64,000 bases of DNA, taken from NCBI GenBank assembly GCA_961205875.1, contig OY540815.1, positions 19,715,638 to 19,779,637 of the forward strand, in the 5' to 3' direction. This DNA is from Sialis fuliginosa (taxonomy: Eukaryota; Arthropoda; Insecta; Megaloptera; Sialidae). The position numbers were made by a program, and so were the translations under genes. The notes under the pieces are model-generated. The model worked only from the letters and a program-made list of their open reading frames with translations, did no database searches and was not told the DNA's origin. Position 1 is the stretch's first letter; each line of letters opens with the position of its first letter. This document shows positions 37,287 to 50,188 of the stretch, piece by piece.

Positions 37287-38180
37287 AGGGTTCCGTAGCC
37301 AAATAGGAACCCTTATGGTTTCGGTCTGTCCGTCAGTCTGTCTGTCTGTATATCACAGCCCTCAAATTCTCTCATTTATATCTATATATTAATACGTGAG
37401 CATCGAAAATTGTCGTACGTTTTTTTTTAGTATTTATTATAAAATTAGGTGAATGAAACTTATATCATTCGAAAGGTACTGTGTCATAGATGCGCACAAA
37501 AATATAATGTGTGTATGTCGTTGTTAAGGCAGGTAAAATAAAGTTTAAAAATAAAAATTTATCTTCTCGCTGTTTGTTAATTTCCCCTCGTATCATTCAA
37601 CAGCATAGCAATACTCCTAACGCCATCAAGCGGCAAAAATAAATAGTTTTGAGTTTCGTAGAGAATGCCAAATCAATTAGCTTTCAATTGCAGTGTTTTT
37701 ATTTGGAAATTGTTGTAAATAATAGTTAGAAAATGAAATAAGTTTTCAATTTTTAATTTATTCATTTTGAATTACAGATACGATTTCGCTTTTTTTTTGT
37801 GTTATCTATTGTTGTTTTGAGAGATCTATATTTAATAGTTGAATATCGAAACTGTAGTACCTTTTTTTGTATTTATTATAAAAGGAGGGGAATAGTTAAG
37901 TTAGGTTAAGTAGGTAATGTGCCATAGATGTGCACAAAAAAATCATGTGTGCATGTTGCGATTAAGGCATGTAAAATATTAAGATAAAATTGGTATAAGG
38001 ACGTACATTGATGACCCAAAAACAGATGATGAGATTTTTGAAAAAATCATTTTTTGAACTCCTCTCCCTAGTTTGCAAAGTGTACTCAATATTTTGTCTC
38101 ACTTACTCCCATTGAGTGGATTGCCTTTAGATAGGTCTCCTAAATCCCTTATGTAGTCTGACATTTTTTATTTTGCCATA
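37287..38180 (+). repeat. Dispersed repeat R2 (GGGTTCCGTAGCC family)
   Basis: Starts AGGGTTCCGTAGCCAAATAG, has a CTGTCTGTCTG patch, and includes GATGACCCAAAAACAGATG and GATAGGTCTCCTAAATCCC near its end. Fragments with the same strings lie at 21100-21360, 45960-46710, 47290-47730 and 48780-49010. Non-coding as far as I can see. Confidence 0.5.
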
Positions 38181-38454
38181 TTTAAGAAAATTAACATTAT
38201 ATATCACAGTTGTACAAATAAAACATTTGAATACAGCAATTTTGTTTATCTACATATCATTTACATATACACATTTATCATTTTTAAACCTACATCCATA
38301 AATTAAACATTTAATCGAAACAAGAGCATTATCATAACTGCCCGTCGTACGATTGAAAACATTACTTGTTTAAAGTAAATAATGAATTCAATTTTAATTA
38401 CTCTGCTGCTTTTATACATCCAAATTAAATATTTAACCTTTATCCAAAAATACA

Positions 38455-38500
38455 CATGTATGTACACACACACGCACACGCAAACGCACACGAACGCCAC
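38455..38500 (+). repeat. CA-type microsatellite
   Basis: Interrupted CACACACACGCACACGCAAA dinucleotide run. Confidence 0.8.
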
Positions 38501-39782
38501 CTCGCAAAAAAAGCAAATACATTCTATCACCGACACCCGTATGGAGTGATCGCAAAGGTCTGTGGGTAACCTTTACCTACTCGACACTGAAATTTAATTT
38601 AGTAGGTTAAAATGAACACATATAAGGGTACATTATCACTACCTAGGCCGTATAATCAACTCCAATGTCTCAAATCTAACACTTTTCTGTTGTATAATTA
38701 ATTCACCAACGCGATAAAAGAATTTAAATATAGCACAGGTTTATTATTATTTTTAGGATTTAATGTAATCTTTTCAAGTGAAAATTTTCATGTACAATAT
38801 ACGTATACATATTTTTAATCTGGTTTCGTGTTTTTAATATAGCGTTATAACTATATAATGGTTTGATTATTATATGTTAGTATGTAGCTTGACATTCTTT
38901 CATAAATATTTGTATATTTATACTAATACTTTGCACGCGTATTCACCCGCGTTATATATACGCCTAAACTATCAATTGTTGTTATGAAACTATGTATCTA
39001 TATTATAGTCTAGACTACATTTAATTTTTTTTCGTAAAATTGTATGTAATAACATCAATAATAATATTCAGAACAAAAAAAAAACTACTGAAGCGAGTTA
39101 CACATTGAACTTTTATGTAGAAATAATTGAACCTTGCATAACTTTTATACATGATTTGCATACATCCCTTATAGAAATGGACTCAAACACATTTTTAGTG
39201 GGAGTGAGGCTGTTGTCTGCAGATTCTCTTAACTGAGTTCATTAATTATTAATTTTAATAATTTTGTCCAATCAAAAATATAGGGGTTCCATAGTGTACC
39301 GTATCGAGTTTTATTGGATCGGTATGTTATGCGAGCCACGCATTGGGTACCCCTGAATCTAGATATATTATGATATTTAATTACTGTATGATTATGTAAT
39401 TAGTAAAAGAAATGTTAAATATTCTAATTGTAAGTTAAAAGAGGAATTCGTTAGTCTCTTCTTTTACTATACAATATTTGATAGTTGAATAAGATATGTA
39501 TATTGTATACTCCATGTATCAGTAGAATACTGTATGTCTATTCTTTGTTTAATAAAATGGAAATGAGCGTCGGATGTGTCAAGTGTGCTTAATGTAGATT
39601 AAACTAATATTAGTACAATAAGCGGCATTTGCCTATTGTCGTTTACATATTGAAAATGTATTCAAGTAGAAGATATATATATATATGTACGACTTTCTTC
39701 CAGAAATTGTACGTGTTAATTGTAAATAATAACTTATTGTGTGAAAATATTAACATCTAAGAAATATTTAAAAAAAACTTAC

Positions 39783-41859
39783 ATTAAGCTGCATGACGAT
39801 CTTATTGTACGCCCAATGCCATCTCTGCTTAGCTGTCATACGAGGCCGTTCCGGTTTGGGCTGCGGTTGCGTCTCTATGATTTCCTCTTCTTCAAACGAC
39901 ACACTCTTTGCTTTATCAGAAGACGGTTGATCGACACTGATCACCGGACTCGCCACACTTTCATCAACACTTGCTTGCGGTTCTGAGATTGCCGGGTAAG
40001 GCTCGACAGCAGAAGACTTTCGTGACGGTATATGTCCGTAACCCGGCTCGACCGACGTTTTCCGCGAACCGGGGAACAAATCGCCCGACGTCGCGTGTCT
40101 CGGAGGCGACTGTATGAACGCGTCCATCGAGCCTCTCGCCGTTGGAGGGTGATACGGTTCAACTAAGCTATTTATATGCAACTGAGATCCGATTATATCG
40201 TCTTTGTCATCGTCGACAATGGAAGGCTCATATTTGTCTATGTGGATCACAGACACGGGGGATTCGCGACTTAACGTTTTACTTCCGTATTCGTCTACAC
40301 CGTTCACTACTATTACATCATCACCGTAACTATCAATCGATTCTTGAGGATTTAAGTAAGGTCTAGTTTCAACACCGTCTTGTTTATTATATTCATGTTG
40401 GACTAAATCTGGTCTATCATCTATGAAATCATCCCTTAATGAATCTTGCCTAGTAAACCCTCTGTCTACTGCATCATGGAATTCGTCGTCATAATACATA
40501 GAATTTTGCTGTTGATAAAATGATTGATCGACAGATTCTTGTTTCAAAAATCCCCTATTTTGTGCATTTCTTTGATTGACTGTAGGAATTTGATTAACAG
40601 GGCTGATTTTATTTGGGACAGTGCCGTTTCCTACTGTTACCTGATTTGGAACTGTCTGATTGTATGGAATAGTACTAGGCATTGATACGGGTGCTGATGT
40701 TAAATTAGATGGTATTTGACTTTGTGGACTATTGATAAATTGCGTTAGTGATGAGGTTGTGTTTGTACCTAGAACCTCACCGGCTGTGGAGTATTCGGAA
40801 TAAGGAACAATGTTTTGTTGCTGGTGTATAGAACTACTTATAGAAGATACGGCAGTTTCAAAAGAATCTTTGAGTTCGTCATCACGAGATTCTAAACTAT
40901 CTGTGTTTTGTTGAATTAGAGGACTGTTAGCACGATGACCGAAAAATTTCTTTTTTCTCGAATTCGGTTTGGAATCAAAATAATTTTGTTCCTGATATGA
41001 AGTGTCCTCAAGAGCATTATTATAATAATAATTTTCATTCGATTGCTGTTGTTGCTGCTGCACTTGTTGTGTATAGAGATACGAAGTGTCTTGTTGTATT
41101 TGCGGTAACGTTCTCGCGTTAGTCCTATTAACACTAACACTATTCACTGGTTGCACTTGTTCGGGCAAATTGTCTATGCTTTGATATGCGTAATTGTAGT
41201 CTTCATTGTACATCTCGCGCGCACTGACCGCGCCAGGGCGAGAGCAGTAATCGTCCTCTGTGTTGTACGTGTCAGCGTATTCGGCCGAGGTTGTGCGCTT
41301 GATGACGCTGTTCCTTCTGGTCTTGGCACTGCGGTGATTCGGTTGCGGCAGCTGGCGACCCGGTGTAGGTGGAAGGCTTGCCGGAGGCTTCCTGTTTATT
41401 GCGAGACGAGCAAGTAGCTTCGGTGTCCCTGAAGGCGTTGCGGGGAGACTTGCCCCACGGTGGGACGTTGACTCGGGTGTTCTGTAACCATCGTAGTAAC
41501 TGTCATAATCGTCTATCGAGCTTTGGCGACTATTGGAACGTTTGTGCGCAAGCATCTTACGACGTCTGGAGGCTGTCACTTGCGAGAAGTCTGTCTCCTC
41601 ATCGAAACTACGGCTGAACGACTTACGGTTATTGTAAATATCACCGTTTACCTTCACGGTGGGAATCTGTGGTAACGCCGAACCGCGACGAACGGGTACG
41701 GCTGGTAATTGTTTCTTGATGCCAGAACGTGGACGGTAAGGCGGAGGCCCTCCAGAGTCCCACTGTCGGTCTTCTTGATCTTGACCATAACGTTCGTCCT
41801 GATATGGATAAGAACTGGCATCGTAGTATTCGTCGTAGCTTTGAGATTGATTAAATGGC
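39783..41859 (-). CDS. unc-13: unc-13 (probable), large exon F with calmodulin-binding-like helix
   Basis: Coding exon of 2077 bases and 692 complete codons, with acceptor ATAATTCCAG and donor GTAAGT, leaving in phase 0. Order along the peptide: a Tyr/Asp-rich start; a proline-rich part with a PPPY motif (GGPPPYRPR); a basic Ser/Arg part (SRRRKMLAHKRSNSRQSS); a second Pro-rich stretch (PPASLPPTPGRQLPQ); a Gln run near the middle; long acidic disordered sequence; then MTAKQRWHWAYNKIVMQLN at the very end. That terminal motif matches the pattern AK-x2-W-x2-A-[FY]-NK-x2-MQL that I remember from the Munc13 calmodulin-binding site, including the anchoring Trp. UNC-13 primes synaptic vesicles by opening syntaxin. 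This part would be the regulatory N-terminus, and the catalytic MUN region is not in view. The identification rests on one motif plus composition. Confidence 0.82.
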
Positions 41860-42777
41860 CTGGAATTATATTAATTATAATAATTTTTTTTATATAAAAT
41901 ATGAATAGTTTCTAATTATTATTAATACAAGAAAAATTATTATTATTGAATTCAGTAAAAAGATAGTTACTGAAGCAAATTTTTACATTCAAATATGTAT
42001 ATACATTACATACCAACGTAATAACTTAAAAACAGTAAAATGTTTTATATCGACTATGTAACGACTAAAGGCGTAAGCGACAGAATTCTTAAAAAGATTC
42101 TATTTTGTAAAACGGGTCGTTGAATCCATTCGTATTGCACACGGTTGTATTCTCAAAGAATTCGAGAATCGTTAAAATTTAGGGAAATCCTATATAAGAT
42201 TTGAACGCCTATTCCAAACAGAAAATTTGGAGAACAAGAGACATACAAATTTTGTATCTAATTAATAAAGTAAAAACGGCACTATAAAGAATTTGTTTAA
42301 GGTTTTATCCAAGGCGCACACAGAAAAAAATCGTTTTAAAAAAATATATTTTTGTAATTATGTATGTAAAATTTTTCATCTATCATAACTGTTAAATGCT
42401 ATAATTCGTTGGAGGGGGGGGGTCGAACTCCTCATGGGTGTACCACTACGTGACGCCGTCTATATTTTCTTAAATTACCTTAAATGAAAACCTTTTTTAG
42501 TACGAATATTTAGAAAATACATTTTTCAATATCCTTAGTTCATATTATTGATACTGTAAGCCGTCAGAAAAGTTTAAAAAAGGAATCGGAAAATGTTGAT
42601 GGTACGACTTGCATACAGCCTTCTATATTATCTTTACTAAAAGGTTTTGAACCAGGGTGAGTTATACAGAGATCTATCTGTTGTTGAGAATTCAAATACC
42701 GATCTTATATTTATTTAAAATGTAATTTTCGGCGGCAAATTTGTAAATATCCCTATAATATTCAGATAGGTACTTAC
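41860..42777 (-). other. Intron between exons E and F
   Basis: 918 bases, GTAAGT to TTCCAG. AT-rich; a run of G followed by TCGAACTCC near 42415 and GACGCCGT near 42450 look like a decayed end of an hAT-type repeat. Nothing else seen. Confidence 0.6.
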
Positions 42778-42901
42778 TTCGTATTAATGACCGGTGTTTG
42801 GACATCATCTTGTGTATTATTGTATTGATTATTGTCACTATAATACTGGTCATCATACAATGTTGTTTGTCTCTCCAAGCTTGGACGCCGATTTGTTGTA
42901 C
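42778..42901 (-). CDS. unc-13: unc-13 (probable), exon E, Asn/Gln-rich
   Basis: Coding exon of 124 bases. The acceptor follows a T-run (TTTGTATTTCAG) and the donor is a perfect GTAAGT. Two bases enter (G|GT, Gly) and two leave (AA). The peptide includes TTNRRPSLERQTTLYDDQYY, where RRPSL has the form of a basophilic (PKA-type) phosphorylation site, followed by an Asn/Gln/Asp-rich tail ending PVINT. No domain is recognised. The split Lys (AA|G) is completed by exon F. Confidence 0.78.
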
Positions 42902-43398
42902 CTGAAATACAAAAAAAAAAAATTGACTCAAATTTTTTTGAAATAGCACAAACCATTTAACTTTGAGTCCCAGCAATTAGCAATTAACATTTCAGATGAT
43001 CTAGTGACGAGCAGCAGTGATCACGGCAAAACACTTTTTTTTTTGGACCCCTCCCAAATTTGCTGTATCCCACTTATTTTTTAATATTTTGCCATAAAAA
43101 AATTACAATATTTTCTGTAAATACATATCTTTCATGTGGAAAAACATCCTACAAAAAAAATCCTAAAAAAAAAAGTTTTTGGAAGTGCCAACTGGGTCTA
43201 CCCCTTTAAAAACTAGATAACAAAAAAATTCTATAAATATAAGATATGGCCTAAAAAGCTACACCTATGTACCTAAATGTATATTTCCAAAATCGGATTT
43301 GAGCGTTGAATTTTGCCAACACAGGGATTTAAAATGTTATGATTCGAACAATAAATGTTTTTTTTACCTTTCCCTGAAATAAATAAATAAATATTTAC
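42902..43398 (-). other. Intron between exons D and E
   Basis: 497 bases, GTAAAT to TATTTCAG, with a T-rich tract before the acceptor. The middle carries an ill-conserved GGACCCCTCCC-type repeat fragment near 43050. No gene or structure is evident. Confidence 0.6.
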
Positions 43399-43532
43399 CT
43401 CTAGGACGTCTTGATGGTGGATGACCAGTTGAGGTATAATTATAATCCACATCCACCGAATAGACATCAACACCATCCACAGTCTGCTGAGGGTATGTGT
43501 CACCGTAGCAACTTCCATACCAACTATCTTGG
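43399..43532 (-). CDS. unc-13: unc-13 (probable), exon D, Tyr/Asp-rich
   Basis: Coding exon of 134 bases. The acceptor is GATGCCCACAG and the donor is CTAGAG|GTAAAT. One base enters (AG|C, Ser) and one base leaves (G). The peptide begins QDSWYGSCYGDTYPQQTVDG, continues with VDVYSVDVDYNYTSTGH and ends PPSRRPR. It is acidic, tyrosine-rich and without a recognisable fold, like its neighbours. The phase fit on both sides is the main evidence that it belongs to the same transcript. Confidence 0.78.
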
Positions 43533-44272
43533 CTGTGGGCATCGCATATTATTAGTTCATAGTTATATAATTTAGTTTTCAATACGACATACTGACTGCA
43601 TTCAAATAAGACCATGCGAAAGTTCGAATATATCTACTATATAGGATTAACATGCCATCTCCAGTCCTTAATTATCCTGTTTGTTGAATGTATCTGATCT
43701 TAATCCGAACTGTCACTTGATTCATTTGAATACAGTCACTGACATATTATTACGTTTATGATTAACAGATGATTTTATCTGAGAACTGAAAATCTTTTAA
43801 TTTATAAAACAATAAAAGACTAATAAAATTCAAAGTATAATAAAGTAGGGTCACAATTCACAATTAACGTAGAATATTTAGTAGGTACTTTTTGTTTTAC
43901 AACTTAAAGGATTCTCATTTCAAAATATATATGTACAAACTCGTCTACAATATTTATGATTAAGAAACTATATACACATAATAATAATTTATATACAATA
44001 TAGGTACACATAATATTATATATGTACAGTGATTAAATGATTTTTTAAAGTATGATATGTACATAAAACAAATCGATAAAATTATAAACTATATGAGCTA
44101 TATACATTTGAATAAAAGTTATATTTACTTTGAAAAATAATAATTTCATTCTTTAACAAAAATTTATAAAAATAAACTCAAAATTAAAAATAACTGTTAA
44201 GGCCCTTGTTTTGGTTAATAGATATAGAATTTTTTACCAACTAGTCAAATAAAAATTGAAATTTAGAAGTAC

Positions 44273-44436
44273 AAGAAAAAAGTATCGCAAGCTTTCGATT
44301 CACAGAATCATCGTCAGGCTATTAAGAAAGTATAAAATGTGATAACGATGTCGTTATCTCAATAATATTTATGTGACTCTTTCTTAATAGCCTGACGATG
44401 ATTCTGTGAATCGAAAGCTTGCGATACTTTTTTCTT
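44273..44436. repeat. Perfect 58-bp inverted repeat
   Basis: Arms 44273-44330 and 44379-44436 are identical when one is reverse-complemented. The 48-base loop contains GATAACGATGTCGTTATC, itself a palindrome. Shares TCGCAAGCTTTCGA and ATTCACAGA blocks with 22700-22845. It sits in the C-D intron and would form a long hairpin in the transcript. Confidence 0.8.
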
Positions 44437-45069
44437 CAATAAAATTTTTTGACGTTTAGACAGTTAATTTGTTATTAAGTATTTATATGTAAAAAATATA
44501 TCTTCTTTGGAAATCAAATAAAAATGATTATTATGATACATATTATGTAAAAAGAACAGGCAACAACAAACTTAAAAAATAAATAATTATGAAACACAAA
44601 AATGCCGAAACTCATTTTACATAGAAGACATTTACTTTCATGAATATAAATCACAAAAGCCAATTACAAATGGTTTGATGCTGAATCTATTTCTAACAAT
44701 ACAAGTAAACTCACTCGTGTGAAATAACTCAAAAATGTAAACGTGTACGTGTTAGTATATGTGTAAATGTTAATACAAACATGTACATATAAATATATGT
44801 ATGTTATAAAAGATAAATTCTAAAATTACTTTCCTCTTCATCTTATCTATCTAAATTATAATATTTGGTAAATAAGAAGCTGTTCCTGCCATTTTTTTTC
44901 ACGTACATTTAGTTCTTCCAATTAAAAAAATAAGAGAACCTCTAGACCTCCATTAATTGCGAATTATAAAGATTTTTTTTATATTAGCCTTGGGTGATTA
45001 AAACGGAACATAAAAAAAATTATGATTAAACTTAAGAAAAAAATTTCAAACATTTTCAACACAAGAATA

Positions 45070-45547
45070 AGGTAGTGGCACAAGTCTTGGCAAGGACCCC
45101 AGTAATGGCAAATTTTTAATTAAATATACTGAATTAGAAATATGTATTGATATTTTACTACTACCATTTCTGAATATTAATCTATATATATTTAACTGTC
45201 TTACAGCGTGATTTGATGATAATTTATTTATTAATTTTTATATTATCATAGCAACTGCTAAATCATTTTAAATTTGACGATTCTTTCTTTTATATTTTTT
45301 GTGTCGTAGTACTTATCATTTTGTAATCAAGAACAAGTGCTCATTACTGGTCTTACCTCTACATTACTGGAGAAAAAACATAAACAAAATAAAAGGCTAT
45401 AATTAAAAAAAAAAACTATATTTGCGTACTTTGGTAATTAAATTGATTAAATAAAGAGTTACCTGTTTTATTAGTAACATGAATTCATGAGAATTACAAA
45501 AAATAACCCCACGAAAACTGGCTCTTATAGCGGCCATAATTGGTGCC
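45070..45547 (-). mobile_element. TA-MITE family, copy 3, decayed end
   Basis: Left end AGGTAGTGGCACAAG, right part GCGGCCATAATTGGTGCC, after which the terminal bases are lost. Same orientation as copy 1. Lies inside the C-D intron. Confidence 0.6.
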
Positions 45548-45959
45548 TTTGCCGTACATATATTTACAAATCTGCATAATAAAATGTAAACAGGAGAGTA
45601 AAAATTTGCATCTATCTAAACCAACATATATTTTCCAACGTACAGTCTGTATATAAAATGTACAATCGTGAATATAGCAACATATATACAGCAATTTTAA
45701 CGCCACACGAAAAATGATAGATACAATAATTTGAGGATATTTTGATGTGTTTTCTTTTCTATGCACATCTTACCTCTCTTGAGTATCCCACGCGTATTTC
45801 CGCCGTCTGCGCATGTAAAACGAACATAGAAAAGAGTTCCAGTAACAGTTGTATATAAATGATGGAAGCAAATGAATGTTAATGGTTATATAATGAAGTG
45901 AATCAATGTTCAATATGGGTTTATTCGTAAAGTGTAAGATAATATTATTTAGGTGTATG

Positions 45960-46710
45960 ATAGGGTTCTATAGTCTTTACTTTTTATAAAAAAAAAGTTA
46001 TTTCAAAATTTTTCATAAACTATTTTTGCTATAATTTTCGTCATGATTTTCATTGAAAGTACTAATTAAAAGCTACATTCTGGAATTTTTTCAGATTTTT
46101 TGAATTGATAGTTTAGAAATTAGAGGGAGGGGGCGCTCTAATAATGATTTTGACTATCGTGACTGAAGGGTTAAAATCAAACGGTCATTTGACATTTTTT
46201 ATTGCATTTTAGGAGACCTACATATGTATATAAAGTCACACCATTCAATGGGGTAAGTGAAAAAAAATATGTACACTTTTCAGTCAATGGGAGAGGGGTC
46301 AAAAAATTTTTTTGACAGTGTTCGTTATAATTTTCAGTGAAAGTATTAATTAAAAACTACATTCTGGAATTTTTTCAGATTTTTTGAATCCATAATTTAG
46401 AAATTAGAAACTAGAATTAGAAATTGAACGCAAATATATCGTGACTGAAACGTTAAAATCAAAGTTATATAACATTTCTTGTTGCATTTTAAGAGACCTA
46501 CCTAAAGACATCCCACTTAATGGATTAAGTAAAAAAAATTTATTGAATATACTTTTCGGTCTATGGAAAGGGGGTATAATTTTTTTTTTAAATCTAATTT
46601 CTGTTTTTGGGTTATCAGTCTTCGTCCGTATACCAACTTAATATAATTAATATAATAATAAAACTATACAAAACTATAAGGGTTCCTAGTTTTCTACGGA
46701 ATCCTAAAAA
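45960..46710 (-). repeat. R2 repeat fragments
   Basis: Two partly duplicated pieces, each with CGTGACTGAA(G/A)(G/C)GTTAAAATCAAA followed by TTGCATTTTA(G/A)GAGACCTAC, ending near AAGGGTTCCTAGTTTTCTAC. Related to 37287-38180 in opposite orientation. Confidence 0.45.
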
Positions 46711-48616
46711 AGAGATTGGTAGTAGTGAGTTTGGCTGAGAATTAAAAATTAAAATCTTTATAGAACTCTGAATTACAAAAATTTGAATCTTTTGAAGTTA
46801 TAAAAATTAGCCTTTTAATAAATCCGAAATTCTATTAATTTTTATAATGTAAAAAACTTCTTATAAAATTTTTCATTCTTCTTGAGGCCAATTTAGTTAA
46901 AAATTATTAATAATTATTGATCTAATTACATTAAAAATAACTAATAATAAGTGATAAAAATATTTCTAGACAGAAATGTTCAAAGAAATGTAATAACGGC
47001 AAAAATAATCGAACGTCGATCAAGAAAAAGGCATTTTAAAGTTTGAAATTTTCAACTTCTTACAAATTACATTTTCATTAATTTCCCGGGAATCAAAAGC
47101 AAATAAAAAGGTATAAAATTTTCTAAACTTTCGATGCATAAAAAAGTTGTAGACAGTGTCTTGTAATGTAATATGAAAGCATAGAGTTTTAATTTCAAAA
47201 TTGGTTTTCTTACATTTTGTCTAGGATATTTTTCATCAGAAATACTTCTTCGACAGTTTTGTTTTTAATGCCAATCATATCTCTAGATAAAATTAAAATA
47301 GCTATGATAGGATTCCGTAGCCATTATAACTAACATTCTTTACTTGATAATACGTATCAAGAGTTAAATATTTAATGTTGATAAAAGATGTAATCTCTAT
47401 AAAAGTATGTCTTCCTATGATAATTTACAAAAAAAAGGTATTTCAAGATTTTTCATAAATTATTTACTATTTACTAATAAATAAGTAGTCCGCTCTGATA
47501 ACGACTTTGAAAGTAAATATCTCGTGACTAAAGGTTTGAAATCAAAAGATCGTAAACAGTGAAAAAAAAAATTTTGGGACGGTGGTTAAAAAAAGTTATT
47601 TTTTGAAAAATCTAATTTCTGTGTTTGGGTCATCGAATACCAATTTTTCATCTTAATAGGTATATAAATAAGAGAATGAGAGGGCTGTGACATACAGACA
47701 GACAGTTCCTAGTAAGTTACAGAACCTTAAAAATCGTAGATCAAAGGCAATAAAATAATGTCTACTATTTTTAAATCTATACACCTTGATAAAGTATGAA
47801 TAAAATGCATTTTATATTTTACGATAAACATTGTGGAAAATTTTTAATTTAAAATATTTAATTTACAAAAATATTGGCCTTCTTCTCCAATTTAAAAAAA
47901 AATTATATGATAAGTACAATTAAAATTTACGTGTTTTATCACAAAAATTAATAATTTGATGACTCCATAAAAATGAATTTTTATAAATATTTATTTTAAT
48001 TTGTATTGTTAATAATTATTGCGAGGACTATAATAATAAATAAACCCTTTATAGTTTCCATGATATGTATGAATAATTGTACTGTGTATGTATGTATGAG
48101 GAGTAGATTATTACATAATATATGTACGCTGAAACTGTGGTAATTACACCACTTATAAGTAATTTAAACTGCACGTAAAATTACCCATAAGTAGTGTATA
48201 TATTTGAATACCGGTTGTGGTTAACTATGTCAAACTATTTATTAATTTACCTATAACATACGACATACAGGATCACAACTATTATAATAAAAAAATTAAA
48301 TAATATTAGAAGTTAAAAAAAAAGATACGTTAATTAACTTTTATTCCAATCTTCTTTATAATTGATTATATTACTAATACCATGCAAATAATATAATTTT
48401 AAGAATTATGTCTATTTTTGCTTAATTATATTTAATGAAAAAGTTCAAACAAAAATTTAAAATAGGTAGGTATTTTTTTATATTTTAATCTGATCGTTGG
48501 AAAAATGGTTTTATAGGAAATATCAACATGATATTTATATCTAACTAACATTTATTTGTGTCAGCAGGAGTTAAGTAAAAATTACGATACATTTTTTTGG
48601 TTTTTCGATGCAAGCT

Positions 48617-48790
48617 GCGTCGATTTGGTCGTGTTATCGGTATTTTTGAAGAACCCTGAAGATGTCCACTGAATGTGTGACGAAACGTTGGCCGATAACA
48701 CGATCAAATCGACGCGGCTACACCCAGAAACCAAGATCCATATCAAAATCACCGCGGAAGCCTCAAGACTTGTACATTTTTTTGCCCTCA
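48617..48790 (+). repeat. GAAACGTTGG-type element with hammerhead-like core, copy 1
   Basis: A 24-base arm (GCGTCGATTTGGTCGTGTTA..., 48617-48640) pairs with 48692-48715 with one mismatch. The loop holds CCCTGAAGATGTCC and GACGAAACGTTGG. CTGAAGA fits the hammerhead core CUGANGA and GAAA follows 19 bases later. It is followed by CACCCAGAAACCAAGATCC, shared with the other copies. Penelope-like retroelements are known to carry hammerhead motifs; the link here is inference. Confidence 0.4.
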
Positions 48791-50188
48791 ATGGGGTAAG
48801 TGAGTAAAAATATGAGTAAAATTTTCAGTCTTTTGGAAAAGGGTACAAAATTTTTTTGACAGTGTTAGTTATAATTTTTAGTGAAAGTACTAGTTAAAAG
48901 ATTTATTCTGATTTTTTTCGGATTTTTTGCATCGATAATTTAGAAAATAGAGAGGGGACGCTCTGATAACGACTTTGAACGCAAATATATCGTGACGGAA
49001 GCTGGCACCCAGAACCCAAGATCCATATCAAGACTTGTACATTTTTTTGCTCTTCACTTCTCAAAATTTCAAAGTATATTTAAAAATTGCAAAATTTTAA
49101 GATTGCCTTTTATAAATATTCGCAAACCAACTAGGGTGTGGGGGGAAGTTAGAAATGAAAGTGTTCAACTAATAAATTATTTTATTTTCGTACGAGCAAA
49201 AAAGATAAAAATATATTTCACCGTTATACTTCAAATGATACTTTTATGACGAAATTTAACAGCCACATATAACACTATATTGCGGAAGTTATTTCTAACT
49301 AAAATGTGTCTATGGTTGTTTCTTTTGATATATTTTCTGTTCGTCTTTAATAACGCCTTTTATATCTAAAATGTTCTAACATAATGAGTGTAAAATATTT
49401 ATAATACTTATATTACAGAAAAAAAATACATAGGCCCATTTAAATTTAATTCTACAAATAATAACAAAATTATATTTAAATTATTATTCAAAATTTAACC
49501 AAATTAATAAATTAATTTGAAGTTGGAGAATATACTTCTTATCTTATCCGAAATAATTAAATTCTGACCTCTGAAATTGAAACAAAAAAATATACCTATC
49601 CGTATGCGAAACCTATATAACGTAATGTTTTTAACAACCCTAATAAACAGTTGGATATTTTCCACTACAATGTTCCATATTTACATATATAGGTACAGTT
49701 CATACTGTGAATGCAGTAAATAACTAAATAATTAATGTTATAGAACAACACATGTGCATGAATTGTTTTCTATTTCTGTACTCCTTTGTTTTATTAAACA
49801 ACTAAAAATATAAAACACAATTTACTTGTATAATTATACCTGAACATGGAAACATATCATACGTATTTTGTATTTCAAATATTTTTTATTGTATTGTAGG
49901 TATTAAATTTAATATATCCTAAAATTAAATAATTTGAATTTATTTTTAAACATATTTAGAACTATTAGAGCTCTGATTACGAGACTTTTTTTTTTTTTTT
50001 GATACCGCCATTATTGATTACGGAAAAATAATGATACTTTGCCCATTTAACCGATCTTCTAGCTCAATAATAACAAAGTTGGCAATGATTGTATCCGTAT
50101 AGATTATACCGAGAAAAGTCTCATTTTGGCGTGTTGCCCTAGAAAAAAGTCGAGATGAAACTTACTTGATTCTCGCCTCGTTTTATAT

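Larger units (their letters stand above)
21795..39782. other. Long non-coding stretch between exon G and exon F
   Basis: If G is an alternative first exon, this 18 kb holds the second promoter and is intron for the long transcript. Contents are AT-rich DNA with listed elements at 22.7 (hairpin), 23.5 (THAP remnant), 27.0 and 28.1 (dispersed repeat), 29.7 (hAT-like), 34.9 and 36.2 kb (inverted-repeat elements), and a C/T-rich GC patch at 22970-23030. Unidentified islands at 31.7 and 37.0 kb are listed separately. The remainder shows nothing I can name. Confidence 0.5.

Noticed and set aside
39941..41617. Several 60-90-codon frames overlapping exon F on both strands
   Set aside because: Shadows of the real exon; none has its own splice or start context.
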